A stretch of 64,000 nucleotides of DNA from an uncultured Marvinbryantia sp. (GTDB taxonomy: Bacteria; Bacillota; Clostridia; Lachnospirales; Lachnospiraceae), in contig CAKRVB010000004.1 of the NCBI GenBank assembly GCA_934408725.1, forward strand, positions 1-64,000, given 5' to 3'. A program made the translations under genes and the position numbers. Shown in pieces: positions 8,499 through 17,696 of this stretch (position 1 is the stretch's first letter; every line of letters begins with the position of its first letter). A model generated the notes under the pieces. That model saw only the letters and a program-made list of their open reading frames with translations. It had not been told where the DNA came from and searched no databases.

Positions 8499-9188
8499 CT
8501 AGCAAAATGGAAGATCGTCATCATCCATATCTGCGTATTCTGAAAAATACGCTTCCAGCTCCTGATCATAAGCTTCTAATGCTTCTTCCATCTGTTTGTG
8601 TTTCTTCGTATCTCCAATCTTTTCATAAAATCTGGACGCTGCTGTAAACATAATATCATTGTCATCACAGCAGATCATTCCGTCTGGTATGAATTTCTCT
8701 ATTAACTCTCTGGCTTTATTCTGTTCACTATTCTTCGTATATACGTAAACACCTGCGGTAGCTGCTACGATATTCTCTGGCTCTTTTTCTATCCATTTGT
8801 CACAGAATTCCGTTGCTTTCTGTACTTTTCCCAGAGCATTTAATGCCCCGACCTTGCGGAATTTCAGATCGGATCCGGTATACTCGGACCAGCTAAATAA
8901 CCCCAGCAGATCATCGCACATTCGCAGAAGCGCTGCATGATCTTCTCTCATATCCATCTCATCCAGGCAGTCCTCCAGCCATCCTTCTATGTCAAACCGA
9001 TAATCGGTCGCATCATCCAGGAGCTCCAGTTCCGGTGCAAACTGAGGATCTGTTTTTCTTTCTTCCAGAACAAGCTCTTTCAATAACTCAAATCCATTCT
9101 GCCAGCAGGAAGCATCTTCTTCCGCTCCGATCATATTTTCATAACATTTTTCTGTCAGTTTCTGAAATGATTTCCATTTTTTATTCAT
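8499..9188 (-). CDS. Uncharacterised TPR-like helical protein
   Basis: I do not recognise a family. The protein is almost entirely helical, acidic and rich in tetratricopeptide-like pairs such as RKVGALNALGKVQKATEFCD and SRFYEKIGDTKKHKQMEEAL, which suggests a scaffold. The start at 9188 is chosen because AGGAGA lies seven bases upstream; ATG codons at 9191 and 9206 are alternatives. It ends in an acidic DMDDDDLPFC tail. It lies between the M15 peptidase and the AlbA_2 regulator, all on the minus strand. Confidence 0.6.
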   Translation of the reverse strand: MNKKWKSFQKLTEKCYENMIGAEEDASCWQNGFELLKELVLEERKTDPQFAPELELLDDATDYRFDIEGWLEDCLDEMDMREDHAALLRMCDDLLGLFSWSEYTGSDLKFRKVGALNALGKVQKATEFCDKWIEKEPENIVAATAGVYVYTKNSEQNKARELIEKFIPDGMICCDDNDIMFTAASRFYEKIGDTKKHKQMEEALEAYDQELEAYFSEYADMDDDDLPFC

Positions 9189-9245
9189 CATCGGTCTCCT
9201 TCCCATTTTCGTCTTTCCTTGTCCAATCCTTGCATCACAAATAAT

Positions 9246-10496
9246 TTACAGACCATATCTTGTTCCTCTTCCTTTACCAGTTACCCTGATATAATCTTTT
9301 TCTTTTAAGTGATCGATCAGCCTTAGCACCTTTGATTTCGTGTAGCCAGTTGCTTTCGCAATCTCGCTGCTTGATAACTGTTCCCCATTTTCCAACGCAG
9401 CTATTACTCTGGCTTCATCACCTGTAACATAATACTGGTTCGTTATCACAGGTAATATTACACTTATTACATGATCTGTAATTTCAAACTTAGGCTTTAC
9501 TTTTGCATTGTTATACGCTAATAAAATACGTCTTACCCCTGTTCCGAACATTTCAATATAATGCATTCTGAAAAATATATTCCCAAGTATAGGATTTCGC
9601 AGGCAGGAAATATCTCCATTTACATATTCCTCTGCTGTTATACCTCTTGGCAGTCCCCCTGGAGATTTAATTTCTATTTTGTCTGAAAATAAAGATATTC
9701 GAATATGTGCATTCATACTCCAGTCACGATGAATTAGAGCATTTGCAATAGCCTCACGATAAGCAGTCTCAGGAATCAAATCCACTTTCTTTCGTTCTAT
9801 TTCAGATATTTCTTCATATTGATAATATCTTTTTATCATATTAATTGCTGCATCGTATTGTTTTAATATAGAAGTTCCTGCTATCGTTTCTCTATCCCTG
9901 ATTTCATTTATGGAATTTCCAAATCGGGCAATATCTATCCCATAAAAACTATTTTCGTCTGCCAGTAATGCAGCGGCATTATTATACTTTTTGTTTTTCG
10001 TAAAAAGCCCAAGGGTACGTAATATGTCTTCCGAGACAGCATTGAGATTTAACTTCTCCATCAATTTATCTGTCAGTTCCTGAAAAGTCAAATTATCTTT
10101 TCCATAGGGCAGTTCTTCAAAATATAAATTACTTCCCAGCAAAACCAGCTCCTTCAATTCTGCCTGATCTACTTCAATGGAAGCGGTGTCGCTTCTTCTA
10201 TACGCTTTCCCTTTATATAAATAAGGCTTGTACTGTCCTTCGTAAACCATCAGTCTGATTGTCTGTTTGCTCTCATCTATCTCTATTTCAAAATCAGGTT
10301 TTGGGGTAATGCTGTCATTTATTTTATTTTCTATATCTAAACATACCTGTTCAAGGTTATCTATTCCACAAACTGCCCCATCATCATTCACACCGAATAA
10401 TATTTCCCCATCTCCAAAATTACTATACGCACTAACTGTTTTTAAAAATGAATTTGTGATTGCACTCTTAAATTCCAAACATTTACTTTCTTTCAT
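9246..10496 (-). CDS. AlbA_2 / Schlafen-like ATP-binding protein with C-terminal winged helix
   Basis: A member of the AlbA_2 (Schlafen AAA-like) putative transcriptional regulator family. Residues 1-115 form the AlbA_2 domain, with FLKTVSAYSNFGDGEILFGV as its hallmark. The middle holds EAIANALIHRDWSMNAHIRI, the GHKL-type ATP-binding fold of these proteins, and LPRGITAEEYVNG. The last 50 residues are a winged helix with SSSEIAKATGYTKSKVLRLI. A strong inverted repeat and a direct repeat lie just upstream (10536-10589) and could be its operator. Such proteins are frequent in accessory regions and in defence or toxin-like loci, but no function is shown here. Confidence 0.82.
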   Translation of the reverse strand: MKESKCLEFKSAITNSFLKTVSAYSNFGDGEILFGVNDDGAVCGIDNLEQVCLDIENKINDSITPKPDFEIEIDESKQTIRLMVYEGQYKPYLYKGKAYRRSDTASIEVDQAELKELVLLGSNLYFEELPYGKDNLTFQELTDKLMEKLNLNAVSEDILRTLGLFTKNKKYNNAAALLADENSFYGIDIARFGNSINEIRDRETIAGTSILKQYDAAINMIKRYYQYEEISEIERKKVDLIPETAYREAIANALIHRDWSMNAHIRISLFSDKIEIKSPGGLPRGITAEEYVNGDISCLRNPILGNIFFRMHYIEMFGTGVRRILLAYNNAKVKPKFEITDHVISVILPVITNQYYVTGDEARVIAALENGEQLSSSEIAKATGYTKSKVLRLIDHLKEKDYIRVTGKGRGTRYGL

Positions 10497-10531
10497 TTTT
10501 CACTCCAAATACGTTTCTTTTATCGTATCAT

Positions 10532-10816
10532 TCATGCAACGTAAATGCAACGTATTTTTTTTCGTTTCATTTGCGTTTCAAACGCAAATACTAAATATCC
10601 ATAATATAAACCGGCAAGTCCTCCTGCAATCGCCGCAACAGTATCCGTATCCTCACCAAGATTTACTGCCTTCAGCATACATCTTCATAAGAATTTGTAG
10701 TGATCAGACACCATATCGCAGCCTCAAAAGAATCTATTACATATCCGGATATCCTGTCCAAGGGCATCTCCCACAACAAGTCCCATCATTCCATCAAGCC
10801 AGATATTCGTCTTCAT
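10532..10816 (-). pseudogene. ADP-ribosylglycohydrolase (DraG family) remnant with internal deletion
   Basis: The first 20 codons from 10816 read MKTNIWLDGMMGLVVGDALG, the N-terminus of ADP-ribosylglycohydrolases. The reading then jumps to SGYVIDSFEAAIWCLITTNS and, after a one-base shift, to LKAVNLGEDTDTVAAIAGGL, the metal-binding C-terminal signature of the same family. About two thirds of the normal protein is missing and the remaining parts are out of frame, so this is a decayed gene. Its 5' end overlaps the end of the vWA gene by 23 bases. Confidence 0.78.
10536..10589. promoter_or_regulatory. Candidate operator: direct and inverted repeats
   Basis: ATGCAACGTA occurs twice in tandem with a two-base spacer, and 10569-10589 is an inverted repeat with ten-base arms ATTTGCGTTT and AAACGCAAAT around one base. 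The cluster lies 40-93 bases upstream of the AlbA_2 regulator, inside the dead ADP-ribosylglycohydrolase. Autoregulation is inference. Confidence 0.4.
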
Positions 10817-11501
10817 CCTCTTCGCCCCTCTTTGCATCTTTATGACGTTTTTCATAGTCTTCTCTAATTGGCGCACAACTGGAAAATAATGCCTCATCCA
10901 TTTCACTTTTACTTCTGGATTTGCGAAACGCTGATATGGTCGTGGAAAGTACCTGAAAATTCAGCTGAGTTCCTTCTCTGTCACACTGATAATTCATTGC
11001 TCTGTCTGCTCCAATCCCAAATCTGTCCGCTGTTTTAATTGCATCTATGTTTGCCCCCAGAAACAAAAACTCCCAGCCATATTGTTCTTTTTCCTTTTCC
11101 ACCATCTTCTTCACTTTATGACAGGTGTAGCTATGACTGGCATTTTCCATCCCATCCGTGGTAATGATAAATAGGGTCTTCTCCGGTCTGTCTTCCTCTC
11201 TGGAATACTTATGTACATTTGCAATATGATGAATTGCGCCTCCAATCGCATCCAGAAGTGCCGTACAGCCTCTCACATAATACTGTTTTTCATTTATTGG
11301 TTCCACTTTCTCAACAGGTACTCTGTCATAAAGGATTTCGGTCTTATCATCAAACAGTACTGTGGAAATATATACCTCTCCCTCTTCCTTTCGCTGTTTC
11401 TCAATCATGGAATTGAAACCACCAATCGTATCTTCTTCAAGCCCTCTCATGGAACCGCTTCTGTCTAAAATAAAAACTACTTCTGTTAATCCTTTACGCA
11501 T
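10794..11501 (-). CDS. vWA domain protein
   Basis: A von Willebrand factor A domain protein, probably a metal-dependent binding or assembly module in the cytoplasm. The MIDAS motif is visible at the N-terminus as FILDRSGSMRG (D13, S15, S17), with TALLDAIGG and FIITTDGMEN supplying later metal ligands. The start at 11501 is set by AAGGAGGA upstream; the longer frame to 11594 is not supported. The length of 235 residues and the acidic tail GEEDEDEYLA are notable. Similar vWA proteins occur in ter-type stress loci together with ADP-ribose enzymes, which fits its neighbours, but the partner is unknown. Confidence 0.82.
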   Translation of the reverse strand: MRKGLTEVVFILDRSGSMRGLEEDTIGGFNSMIEKQRKEEGEVYISTVLFDDKTEILYDRVPVEKVEPINEKQYYVRGCTALLDAIGGAIHHIANVHKYSREEDRPEKTLFIITTDGMENASHSYTCHKVKKMVEKEKEQYGWEFLFLGANIDAIKTADRFGIGADRAMNYQCDREGTQLNFQVLSTTISAFRKSRSKSEMDEALFSSCAPIREDYEKRHKDAKRGEEDEDEYLA

Positions 11502-11600
11502 AACTTTGTCCTCCTTCACAATAATCTCTAAATCGTGTTTTCTTTTGATGGACTCATTATACACAAAAAATTTTTCAGACCTGTCGCTCTCCAAACGACT

Positions 11601-12686
11601 CTATGAAATGATGCATGGCAATCCATGTTCTTCCAGCTGAATATCCAGTTCAATCATATCGTATATTCCATTTTCAATAAAATAAGAAAAAATAATATCC
11701 GTTTTGTCACAGGGCGACAGTGCATACCCAGCTCTGGCAAGCAGATCCCTGGACTCGTCCATGTTTAGTTTTGCGCCTATACATAAGCATAATGCTGTCC
11801 GTTTATTCGGATGGTAACTGGCATTGTTCTTGATCTTTGAGAATATCTTCCGGTCAACAATCGCTCGTTTCCAGACCTCTGCATTTTCCATATTTCTTTC
11901 CTGAATCAAATACATCAGATACTCTGAAAATGTATCCGACATATGCCTCATTCGCTCTTCCAGCCTGCTTTCATGCACCGTCTCAAAATCCGAAAGCATA
12001 GTTGATTCATATTCGCATACATCTTCTAATCTACCAGATCTCTTTGATGTTTTTTCTTCTTCCTGCGCTGCTTCGAAAAATGGGAGCCTGTTTAATCTTC
12101 GCTGTGTCTCACGATTTCTTCTCTCGTCACCATACTCTTCTTTTCGGGCCTCTTCCACATAATTGTGATCAATGTAGGCTTCAAGATCTGGATAGATCTT
12201 TTCTCCAAGATGTGCGGACTTTCCGTCAAACACAACCAGATAGATCTCCATCTCATTTTCCAGGAGGAATGCATGAATCTCATCTACTGCAATCCTGATT
12301 CCTTCTTCTTTGGGATAGCCAAAACCCCCTGTGGATATCAGGGGAAAAGATATGGATGCGATTCCTTTCTCTTTTGCCAGCTACAGGCTCTTTCGATAAC
12401 AGGCACGAAGCTTTTCCGCTTCCCCCTGCGCCCCTCCTGTGTAACGTGGACTCACTGCATGGATAATATACTTTGCCTGAAGCCGAAAGCCCGGCGTAAG
12501 AAATACTTCTCCCTCTTCTGCATATCCGATATGCTCTCTGCGATAATTCAAAAGTTCCTCATAACCGGCTGCTTTGTAAACCGCACTGTCGCAGCCAGTT
12601 CCAACAGTCGGATAATCATTAGCTGTATTAACAATTGCTTCTGTATTCATCTTCGTAATATCATTACGAACTATTTTAAATGGCAT
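11601..12686 (-). pseudogene. Macro-domain (ADP-ribose) protein interrupted by one in-frame TAG
   Basis: From the ATG at 12686 the protein reads as an Appr-1-p-type macro domain, with IVRNDITKMNTEAIVNTAND and AKYIIHAVSPRYTGG. A TAG at 12381-12383 follows RKSL, and the same frame then continues without loss as LAKEKGIASISFPLISTGGF through a helical C-terminal domain ending at 11601. The order and length match the intact paralogue at 24554-25630, so this is one gene with a single nonsense codon, normally likely Gln or Glu. It may be dead, or the stop may be read through; the sequence cannot decide. Confidence 0.78.
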
Positions 12687-12720
12687 ATATGGGTTCCTCT
12701 TTAGATTCTGTTTGTTTTGA

Positions 12721-12754
12721 AAAGAAAACGGAGATATCCACCCCCGTTTTCTTT
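12721..12754. terminator. Terminator after the Rpn-type nuclease gene
   Basis: A perfect 11-base stem, AAAGAAAACGG and CCGTTTTCTTT, with a T-rich end on either strand, lies between the Rpn gene and the macro-domain gene. Confidence 0.7.
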
Positions 12755-12808
12755 GCTGTCTTTCTTTTGTCTATGCTGTTTTCTGCCTCTAAATTTTATA
12801 GTTTTGTT

Positions 12809-13846
12809 TTATTTCTCTGCTGCTTCTAATCTGGCAAGTTTTTTCCGCAATTCCACCAGTTCTGCTTCCGCAGCATTTGCACGTTCTTCTGCTGCATTTG
12901 CACGTTCTTCTGCTGCATCCGCACGTTCTTCTGCTGTATCCGCACGTTCTTTTTCTCTCGCAGTATTCCTTCGTTCAGCCTGTATGTCCATCTTTTCTGC
13001 ATGTTCAAATAAGATTCCCATACCACGCCCTCCTATCTCGCCCATCAGCTCTCGGGCCTCTTCATTCGGGACATTCATTTGCTTTAATAATGCCCATAGT
13101 ACCTTTTCTATTATCGCTTTTATCTCCTCCGATGCTTTTTCATATACCATATTCACAAATTCTTTTGCTTCTTCTGTGAATTTCTCCCAATCACCCGGAT
13201 TCTGTATCTTATTAATCAGCATCACGAGAGCCATCTCGTCTCCCTTTTCGCTGAGTTCCTCATTTGTATATTGATGCACACTTACTACATGATATCTGAA
13301 ATCCGGTATGTACTCACTCATTTCCTCTGCGAACTCAATCCGATCTTTCAGATGTAAATCTGCCGTCCATTTATCTTCTCCTTCATAATATACAAACGGA
13401 ATAATCAATGGATAACGAAATGATTTTCTCCGGTTCGCATCTTTCTTAATCGCATTCTGCTTTGTTTTGTAATCATGCCATATGACGCTCATATATCGCA
13501 GCAACTGCATGGCTACGTCATAATCCACTGCACTTTTATGTTCAATCAGTGAAATCACATAAATCTCCCGATCCAGTGTACCGTCTGCCTTGTGCAAATA
13601 CACTTTCTTGATGGTATCCGATTCAAATTCAATTCCGAGAAATGCCTGATATCGTTTCGATACATCTTCAATATCTTCTGGCTTCACCCCGGAAAGCATC
13701 TGAATCCCAGTGTAATTACTTAAGAACTGACTGGTCAGGCGATTACTTTTGAAGATCTCATGACCATTCACATCCCGCACATGAGACGTTGCATCGTAGT
13801 CCGTGTGCTTTCCTCTTTTGTTCTGTGACTGTGGTTCTTTCTTCAT
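12809..13846 (-). CDS. Rpn-family recombination-promoting nuclease / PD-(D/E)XK putative transposase
   Basis: A PD-(D/E)XK nuclease of the Rpn (transposase_31-like) group, which promotes RecA-independent recombination in E. coli. The active-site strand is visible as YVISLIEHKS with E102 and K104, and the family segment AMQLLRYMSVIWHDY follows. The C-terminal 80 residues are a highly charged coiled coil built from repeats of AEERADA/AEERANA. At DNA level these are 21-base tandem units, which can vary in number. Length is 345 residues. It is flanked by a terminator and appears to be a solitary gene. Confidence 0.82.
   Translation of the reverse strand: MKKEPQSQNKRGKHTDYDATSHVRDVNGHEIFKSNRLTSQFLSNYTGIQMLSGVKPEDIEDVSKRYQAFLGIEFESDTIKKVYLHKADGTLDREIYVISLIEHKSAVDYDVAMQLLRYMSVIWHDYKTKQNAIKKDANRRKSFRYPLIIPFVYYEGEDKWTADLHLKDRIEFAEEMSEYIPDFRYHVVSVHQYTNEELSEKGDEMALVMLINKIQNPGDWEKFTEEAKEFVNMVYEKASEEIKAIIEKVLWALLKQMNVPNEEARELMGEIGGRGMGILFEHAEKMDIQAERRNTAREKERADTAEERADAAEERANAAEERANAAEAELVELRKKLARLEAAEK
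12865..12955. repeat. 21-base tandem repeats inside the Rpn gene
   Basis: Units starting GCACGTTCTTCTGCTG recur at 12879, 12900, 12921 and 12942 with an exact 21-base period. Each unit codes for seven residues of the coiled coil, so copy number changes would keep the frame. Confidence 0.85.
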
Positions 13847-14044
13847 CGTACCTCCGTATTCGAAAACAGGTCACAGACAAAAGATGTTTACAAAATTACT
13901 GTAGCATAAACACTCCATCTCTACAAGATATATTACAAATATTCACTTCCATACGCTTTCACTTGCAAAACTGTTAATACGAAATAACTTATTGTCTATT
14001 GGCAGGAGCCTTTGTTTTACGTAATAAAAGAAGACAGAGATGCT

Positions 14045-14335
14045 CTATTTTCGTCTTAACACTCCATTTTCCTGAGTATATACTCGTTCTTCATTTATCT
14101 TCATTTTACGATCAATAGATTTGTCCAGATCTACTCCCAGTATTTCTGCAATTCCATAAAGATAAATTGCCACATCAGCAAGTTCTTCCCCTATTTCATC
14201 TAAACTTTTCTTTTTTCTCCATGCCTCGAAAGCCTCTGCCATTTCTCCATATGTAAGAGAAAATTCCAGTGGAATATCTGTAATGTTAAAATTATGCGCT
14301 ACTTTATTCCTATATATTCTTTCCTGTCGTTTCAT
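14045..14335 (-). CDS. MazG-like nucleotide pyrophosphohydrolase
   Basis: A small all-alpha NTP pyrophosphohydrolase-like protein. The helix with EMAEAFEAWRKK and the later EELADVAIYLYGIAE carry the acidic Exx(E/D) residues that bind Mg2+ in MazG-type enzymes. Its 96 residues suit a single-domain member, which would hydrolyse a non-canonical nucleotide. It stands alone between the Rpn gene and tatD. The region 13847-14044 upstream holds no gene I can see. Confidence 0.72.
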   Translation of the reverse strand: MKRQERIYRNKVAHNFNITDIPLEFSLTYGEMAEAFEAWRKKKSLDEIGEELADVAIYLYGIAEILGVDLDKSIDRKMKINEERVYTQENGVLRRK

Positions 14336-14430
14336 TTTCTATTCTCCACTATTTTTCTTAAATAACAAACATCGTATTCTTGTTACAAGATGCATATCAT
14401 ACAACGCATGACATCATCTGCCTCAATTTA

Positions 14431-15228
14431 CTATAACCCAAATAATTTCTTTGCATTATGCGCCGTCTTTTCCTTTACATATATGATATCAACACCCTTT
14501 AACTCAGCCACCATGCCTGCTATCAATGGCAAATTCTTCGGTGTATTATATCCTTCCAACGGTTCTGGTGTCAGATACGGACAATCTGTTTCTAGTACGA
14601 TTCTCTCCATCGGAATATCTGTAATGGCTTTTCGCAGCACACTGCATCTGTCCGCATAAGTGACAGAGCCGCCGATTCCAAGGTAAAATCCAAGTTCCAT
14701 GTATTGATTTGCCAGTTCGATGTCCCCCTGAAAGCAATGAATAACGCCTTTAAACTGCCTTCGTTTCTTCTTCAGAATCTCCAGTATGCGTTCATCCGCT
14801 TCCCGTGTATGCAGGATCACCGGTAGGTTTACCTGATCGGCAAGATCCAAGAAATACTCAAACCATTCTTCCATCTGATTTACAAATTCTGTATCCAATG
14901 TAGCAACATGAAAATCCAGTCCTGTTTCCCCAATGGCTACAGTATCTGGGTGTACAGCCAGTTTCTCCAGCTGTTTTCTGGCATCTTTTGCTGTAATTTT
15001 GTGAACCCGTGTAGGATGTACTCCAACAGCAAATCTGACATTTTCAAAATCAGCGAGTTTTTCTCGCATCAGGAAATTAGAATCATATTCTATAGGAATC
15101 TCGATATTTCGCAATTCTTTTTCCAGCATCCATTGCAGAATATTTTCTCGTTCTCTATTGAAGCGTTTCACATGTAAATGTGTATGGGTATCGATCCATG
15201 GAAAACTTTTTTCAAAATTATCATCCAT
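14431..15228 (-). CDS. TatD-family metal-dependent hydrolase / DNase
   Basis: A TIM-barrel hydrolase of the TatD family. Metal ligands are visible in WIDTHTHLH, IGETGLDFH, VILHTREA, VIHCFQGD and VLETDCPYL. The 265-residue length is usual. Its first codons overlap the last codons of the phosphoesterase gene by eight bases, which suggests translational coupling. Family members act as exonucleases or on modified nucleotides; the role here is not shown. Confidence 0.9.
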   Translation of the reverse strand: MDDNFEKSFPWIDTHTHLHVKRFNRERENILQWMLEKELRNIEIPIEYDSNFLMREKLADFENVRFAVGVHPTRVHKITAKDARKQLEKLAVHPDTVAIGETGLDFHVATLDTEFVNQMEEWFEYFLDLADQVNLPVILHTREADERILEILKKKRRQFKGVIHCFQGDIELANQYMELGFYLGIGGSVTYADRCSVLRKAITDIPMERIVLETDCPYLTPEPLEGYNTPKNLPLIAGMVAELKGVDIIYVKEKTAHNAKKLFGL

Positions 15229-15973
15229 TTCTATATTCTCCCATCCCGTCTGTCAAATATCGACATTTTACTCCAACATATTCCCACGTCTCTGTATCTA
15301 ACAGCAAAAACTCCTGTGTTCCGATTGGTCTGCCATCCCAGTACGTGGAAAACACATCTGAACTGATCAGGTTCTTTTCTCTTGTAATCTCATCCATTGG
15401 GGTATGTCCCACCACTTGAAGCAACTTCCGTGGCTTATATAACAGCATGCCGGAATACTGTGGACGCAGCCAGATCGGGGACATATCATTCCACATCTCT
15501 GTCCTGCCAAGCTTATTGATCTCTTCTATCACCGCATCTACATCGTGATATTTCGATTTTGCAACATACTCCTCAACAAAATAATCTAACACTCCTCCAT
15601 GGGAAAACAGCACATTATCTATCTTCTGTACATAGCAAATGGGATTATCTTCCGGAACCGTCCTTCGCAACTCCAACAGTTTTTTCTGCACCGTTTCTGA
15701 TGCCATCGGGCTGTATCCACTCTCCGGACAATGCCAGAAGTAGCTCAAGTCATGATTTCCATAACACCATGCCGTATCCGGAAACTCTGTGGCAAACCTG
15801 ATTGCTTCGTCATAGGTCTCTTCATAGAGTTCAATATCATATTCTCTGCCCCAGTCATCCGGGATATCCATCAGACATACCGCCCGTTCTGCTTTGCCCG
15901 TTCTCACAAAATCCGCCGCCTGTCGAAACATCCAAGGCTTCAGATGCACATCTGGAATTACCAAAACCTTCAT
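15221..15973 (-). CDS. Calcineurin-like metallophosphoesterase
   Basis: A binuclear-metal phosphoesterase. Motifs in order are VIPDVHLKPW, CYGNHDLSYF at about residue 80, LFSHGGVLDY, and VVGHTPMDE. The usual GD motif appears as MDIPDDWG. Its 250 residues contain one domain. It overlaps tatD at its 3' end. The substrate could be a cyclic nucleotide, a protein phosphate or a nucleic acid end. Confidence 0.78.
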   Translation of the reverse strand: MKVLVIPDVHLKPWMFRQAADFVRTGKAERAVCLMDIPDDWGREYDIELYEETYDEAIRFATEFPDTAWCYGNHDLSYFWHCPESGYSPMASETVQKKLLELRRTVPEDNPICYVQKIDNVLFSHGGVLDYFVEEYVAKSKYHDVDAVIEEINKLGRTEMWNDMSPIWLRPQYSGMLLYKPRKLLQVVGHTPMDEITREKNLISSDVFSTYWDGRPIGTQEFLLLDTETWEYVGVKCRYLTDGMGEYRNG

Positions 15974-16094
15974 CTAGATTACGCTCTCTTTCTAATCTTC
16001 TATCATCAGCTTTCATTCTTTATTTTAATTTTATTCATAAAAATATTAATGATCAAGACAAATTGAAAAGCATACATTATGTTATTTCAACCAA

Positions 16095-16433
16095 TTAGCT
16101 GTCATGAATGGCAACTCTCCCCTTGTTTTTCTTTGAAATTTGGGAATCCATATTTGCAACACCCACATAACAGACTGAATCCATGCATAATGCATTATCA
16201 TTCGATCTCAGATATTGTCTTGTGACTCTGTGCATATAAATCAGGACTATCGCTAAAAAGATAAAAATAAGGCCATATTCGATCACTCCAGGCCATCCAA
16301 TACCGTCAGCCCATTTATAATCAATTTGTAAAAATCTGTAGAAAAAAATAGCGCTGCATATATACAATATCATTCCCAGTATAGATACTATACCTGCACA
16401 CCATTTACTTACTGTCACTGATGTTTTTCTCAC
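16095..16433 (-). CDS. Small membrane protein, two spans
   Basis: I do not recognise a family. There are two hydrophobic stretches, at about residues 12-33 and 46-68, separated by a short loop with WADGIGWPG, and a basic C-terminal tail ending KKNKGRVAIHDS. Its start overlaps the end of the SEDS-like gene by four bases (ATGA), so both are probably translated together. Confidence 0.55.
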   Translation of the reverse strand: MRKTSVTVSKWCAGIVSILGMILYICSAIFFYRFLQIDYKWADGIGWPGVIEYGLIFIFLAIVLIYMHRVTRQYLRSNDNALCMDSVCYVGVANMDSQISKKNKGRVAIHDS

Positions 16434-17311
16434 TTATCGTTCACCTCTTTCCCTCTGACTGCTATACTATACACCATTCCCAGTTCTATGAGGCAACCTG
16501 CGTTTATAACAACTGTCTTAGAGAAAAACGGCATTTTTTCATTAAACAGATAAGAAACAATCGGATCTTTCATTCCAACTATAAATATCGCCACTGCACT
16601 TATGAAATGAACCATCACCGCCAATGAAATTATACTTCCTGTTAAATCATTCTTTTTTCTTGTCTGAATATACACTCTGCTAATCCATACAATTAATGTT
16701 CCGAATGCGATCACTAATACGAGAAATCCAATGATTCCCAATTGTCCCCACACTAACGCATTCATATACCAGTCTGACGCATCTCCACCATAGAGCATCT
16801 GGGTGCCATATCCACTCCCCCATATTTTTCCATTCTGAATCGCAGAGGAAATATTCACCATACTGCTTTCCATATATCTTTGATATGATAGCAGACTATG
16901 TAATGGTATACGAAATGTTCTGTGAAAGGCCACCACGTATAATCCCATTGCACTTCCCATCTGTAACACACGCCTCGTCCAGGCTTCTTTACTGATTACA
17001 AGTGCATAAATAATTAATGTGGCACTAATGACATGTATATACAATCTTTGTTCTGTTACCAAAAATAAAACCACAGCTCCCAAAAATCCAACCATTCCCA
17101 ATCGTTTTGGGACACAGGAAATCTTTTTTCTATCCCTATATTCTGAAATTCCGTACACTATCATTACACTCAAAACTGCCATTACGACCTGTTTTGCCAA
17201 TTCTAGTACATTGAATTGTGTTGCCGCAAATGTCATCGCAGTCCCATATACCCACAAAAAACTAATCAGCATCAAAATTCCCAAATTCATTTTTCTCTTT
17301 TTCGTATTCAT
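16430..17311 (-). CDS. Short SEDS-like (FtsW/RodA-related) membrane protein
   Basis: A polytopic membrane protein resembling a shortened SEDS glycosyltransferase. The opening MNLGILMLISFLWVYGTAMT with a following LAKQVVMAVLSVMIVYGI matches the first two spans of FtsW/RodA. GSGYGTQMLYGG with VWGQLGIIGFLVL recalls the periplasmic loop and following span, and MPFFSKTVVINAGCLIELGM recalls the PFISYGGSS region but has lost it. At about 294 residues it is roughly 100 short. The start could also be 17353, overlapping the acylphosphatase stop. Key catalytic residues of true SEDS enzymes are not evident, so activity is doubtful. Confidence 0.55.
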   Translation of the reverse strand: MNTKKRKMNLGILMLISFLWVYGTAMTFAATQFNVLELAKQVVMAVLSVMIVYGISEYRDRKKISCVPKRLGMVGFLGAVVLFLVTEQRLYIHVISATLIIYALVISKEAWTRRVLQMGSAMGLYVVAFHRTFRIPLHSLLSYQRYMESSMVNISSAIQNGKIWGSGYGTQMLYGGDASDWYMNALVWGQLGIIGFLVLVIAFGTLIVWISRVYIQTRKKNDLTGSIISLAVMVHFISAVAIFIVGMKDPIVSYLFNEKMPFFSKTVVINAGCLIELGMVYSIAVRGKEVNDK

Positions 17312-17349
17312 ATTCTGACATATCCTTTGCAAAGATTTCTCACATGTAA

Positions 17350-17631
17350 TCATCTAATCCCAAACCCCGAATCTCCAGTTTCTACCGGAATATCCACTGT
17401 ATCGATTTTTCTGATTTTAATCAGTTCACTGCTGTTCTCAACCAATTCAAGTATCTTTTTTATCTGCTCTTCCGTTCCCTGCATCTCTGCCGTCACACTG
17501 CCATTCTGATTATTCCATACCCATCCTGCTACTCCAACCTGCTCAGCCATATCGCGAATTCTGCGGCGAAATCCACATCCCTGAACCCTTCCAAAAATGA
17601 CCAAACGTTTTCGAACTATAGTGTTCTCACT
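17350..17631 (-). CDS. acyP: Acylphosphatase
   Basis: Hydrolyses carboxyl-phosphate bonds such as in acetyl or carbamoyl phosphate. The signature VIFGRVQGCGFRRRIRDMAE supplies the catalytic Arg, and the later GWVWNNQNGSVTAEMQG supplies the catalytic Asn. The start at 17631 gives a normal 93-residue protein; the longer frame to 17682 is unlikely. Its stop overlaps an ATG at 17353. Confidence 0.88.
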   Translation of the reverse strand, partial: SENTIVRKRLVIFGRVQGCGFRRRIRDMAEQVGVAGWVWNNQNGSVTAEMQGTEEQIKKILELVENSSELIKIRKIDTVDIPVETGDSGFGIR

Positions 17632-17696
17632 CATATCATGTCTCCCCAAAAATGCAGTCATCAAAGATCTGCATATCCTCAATTTTCTTCTTTCTG

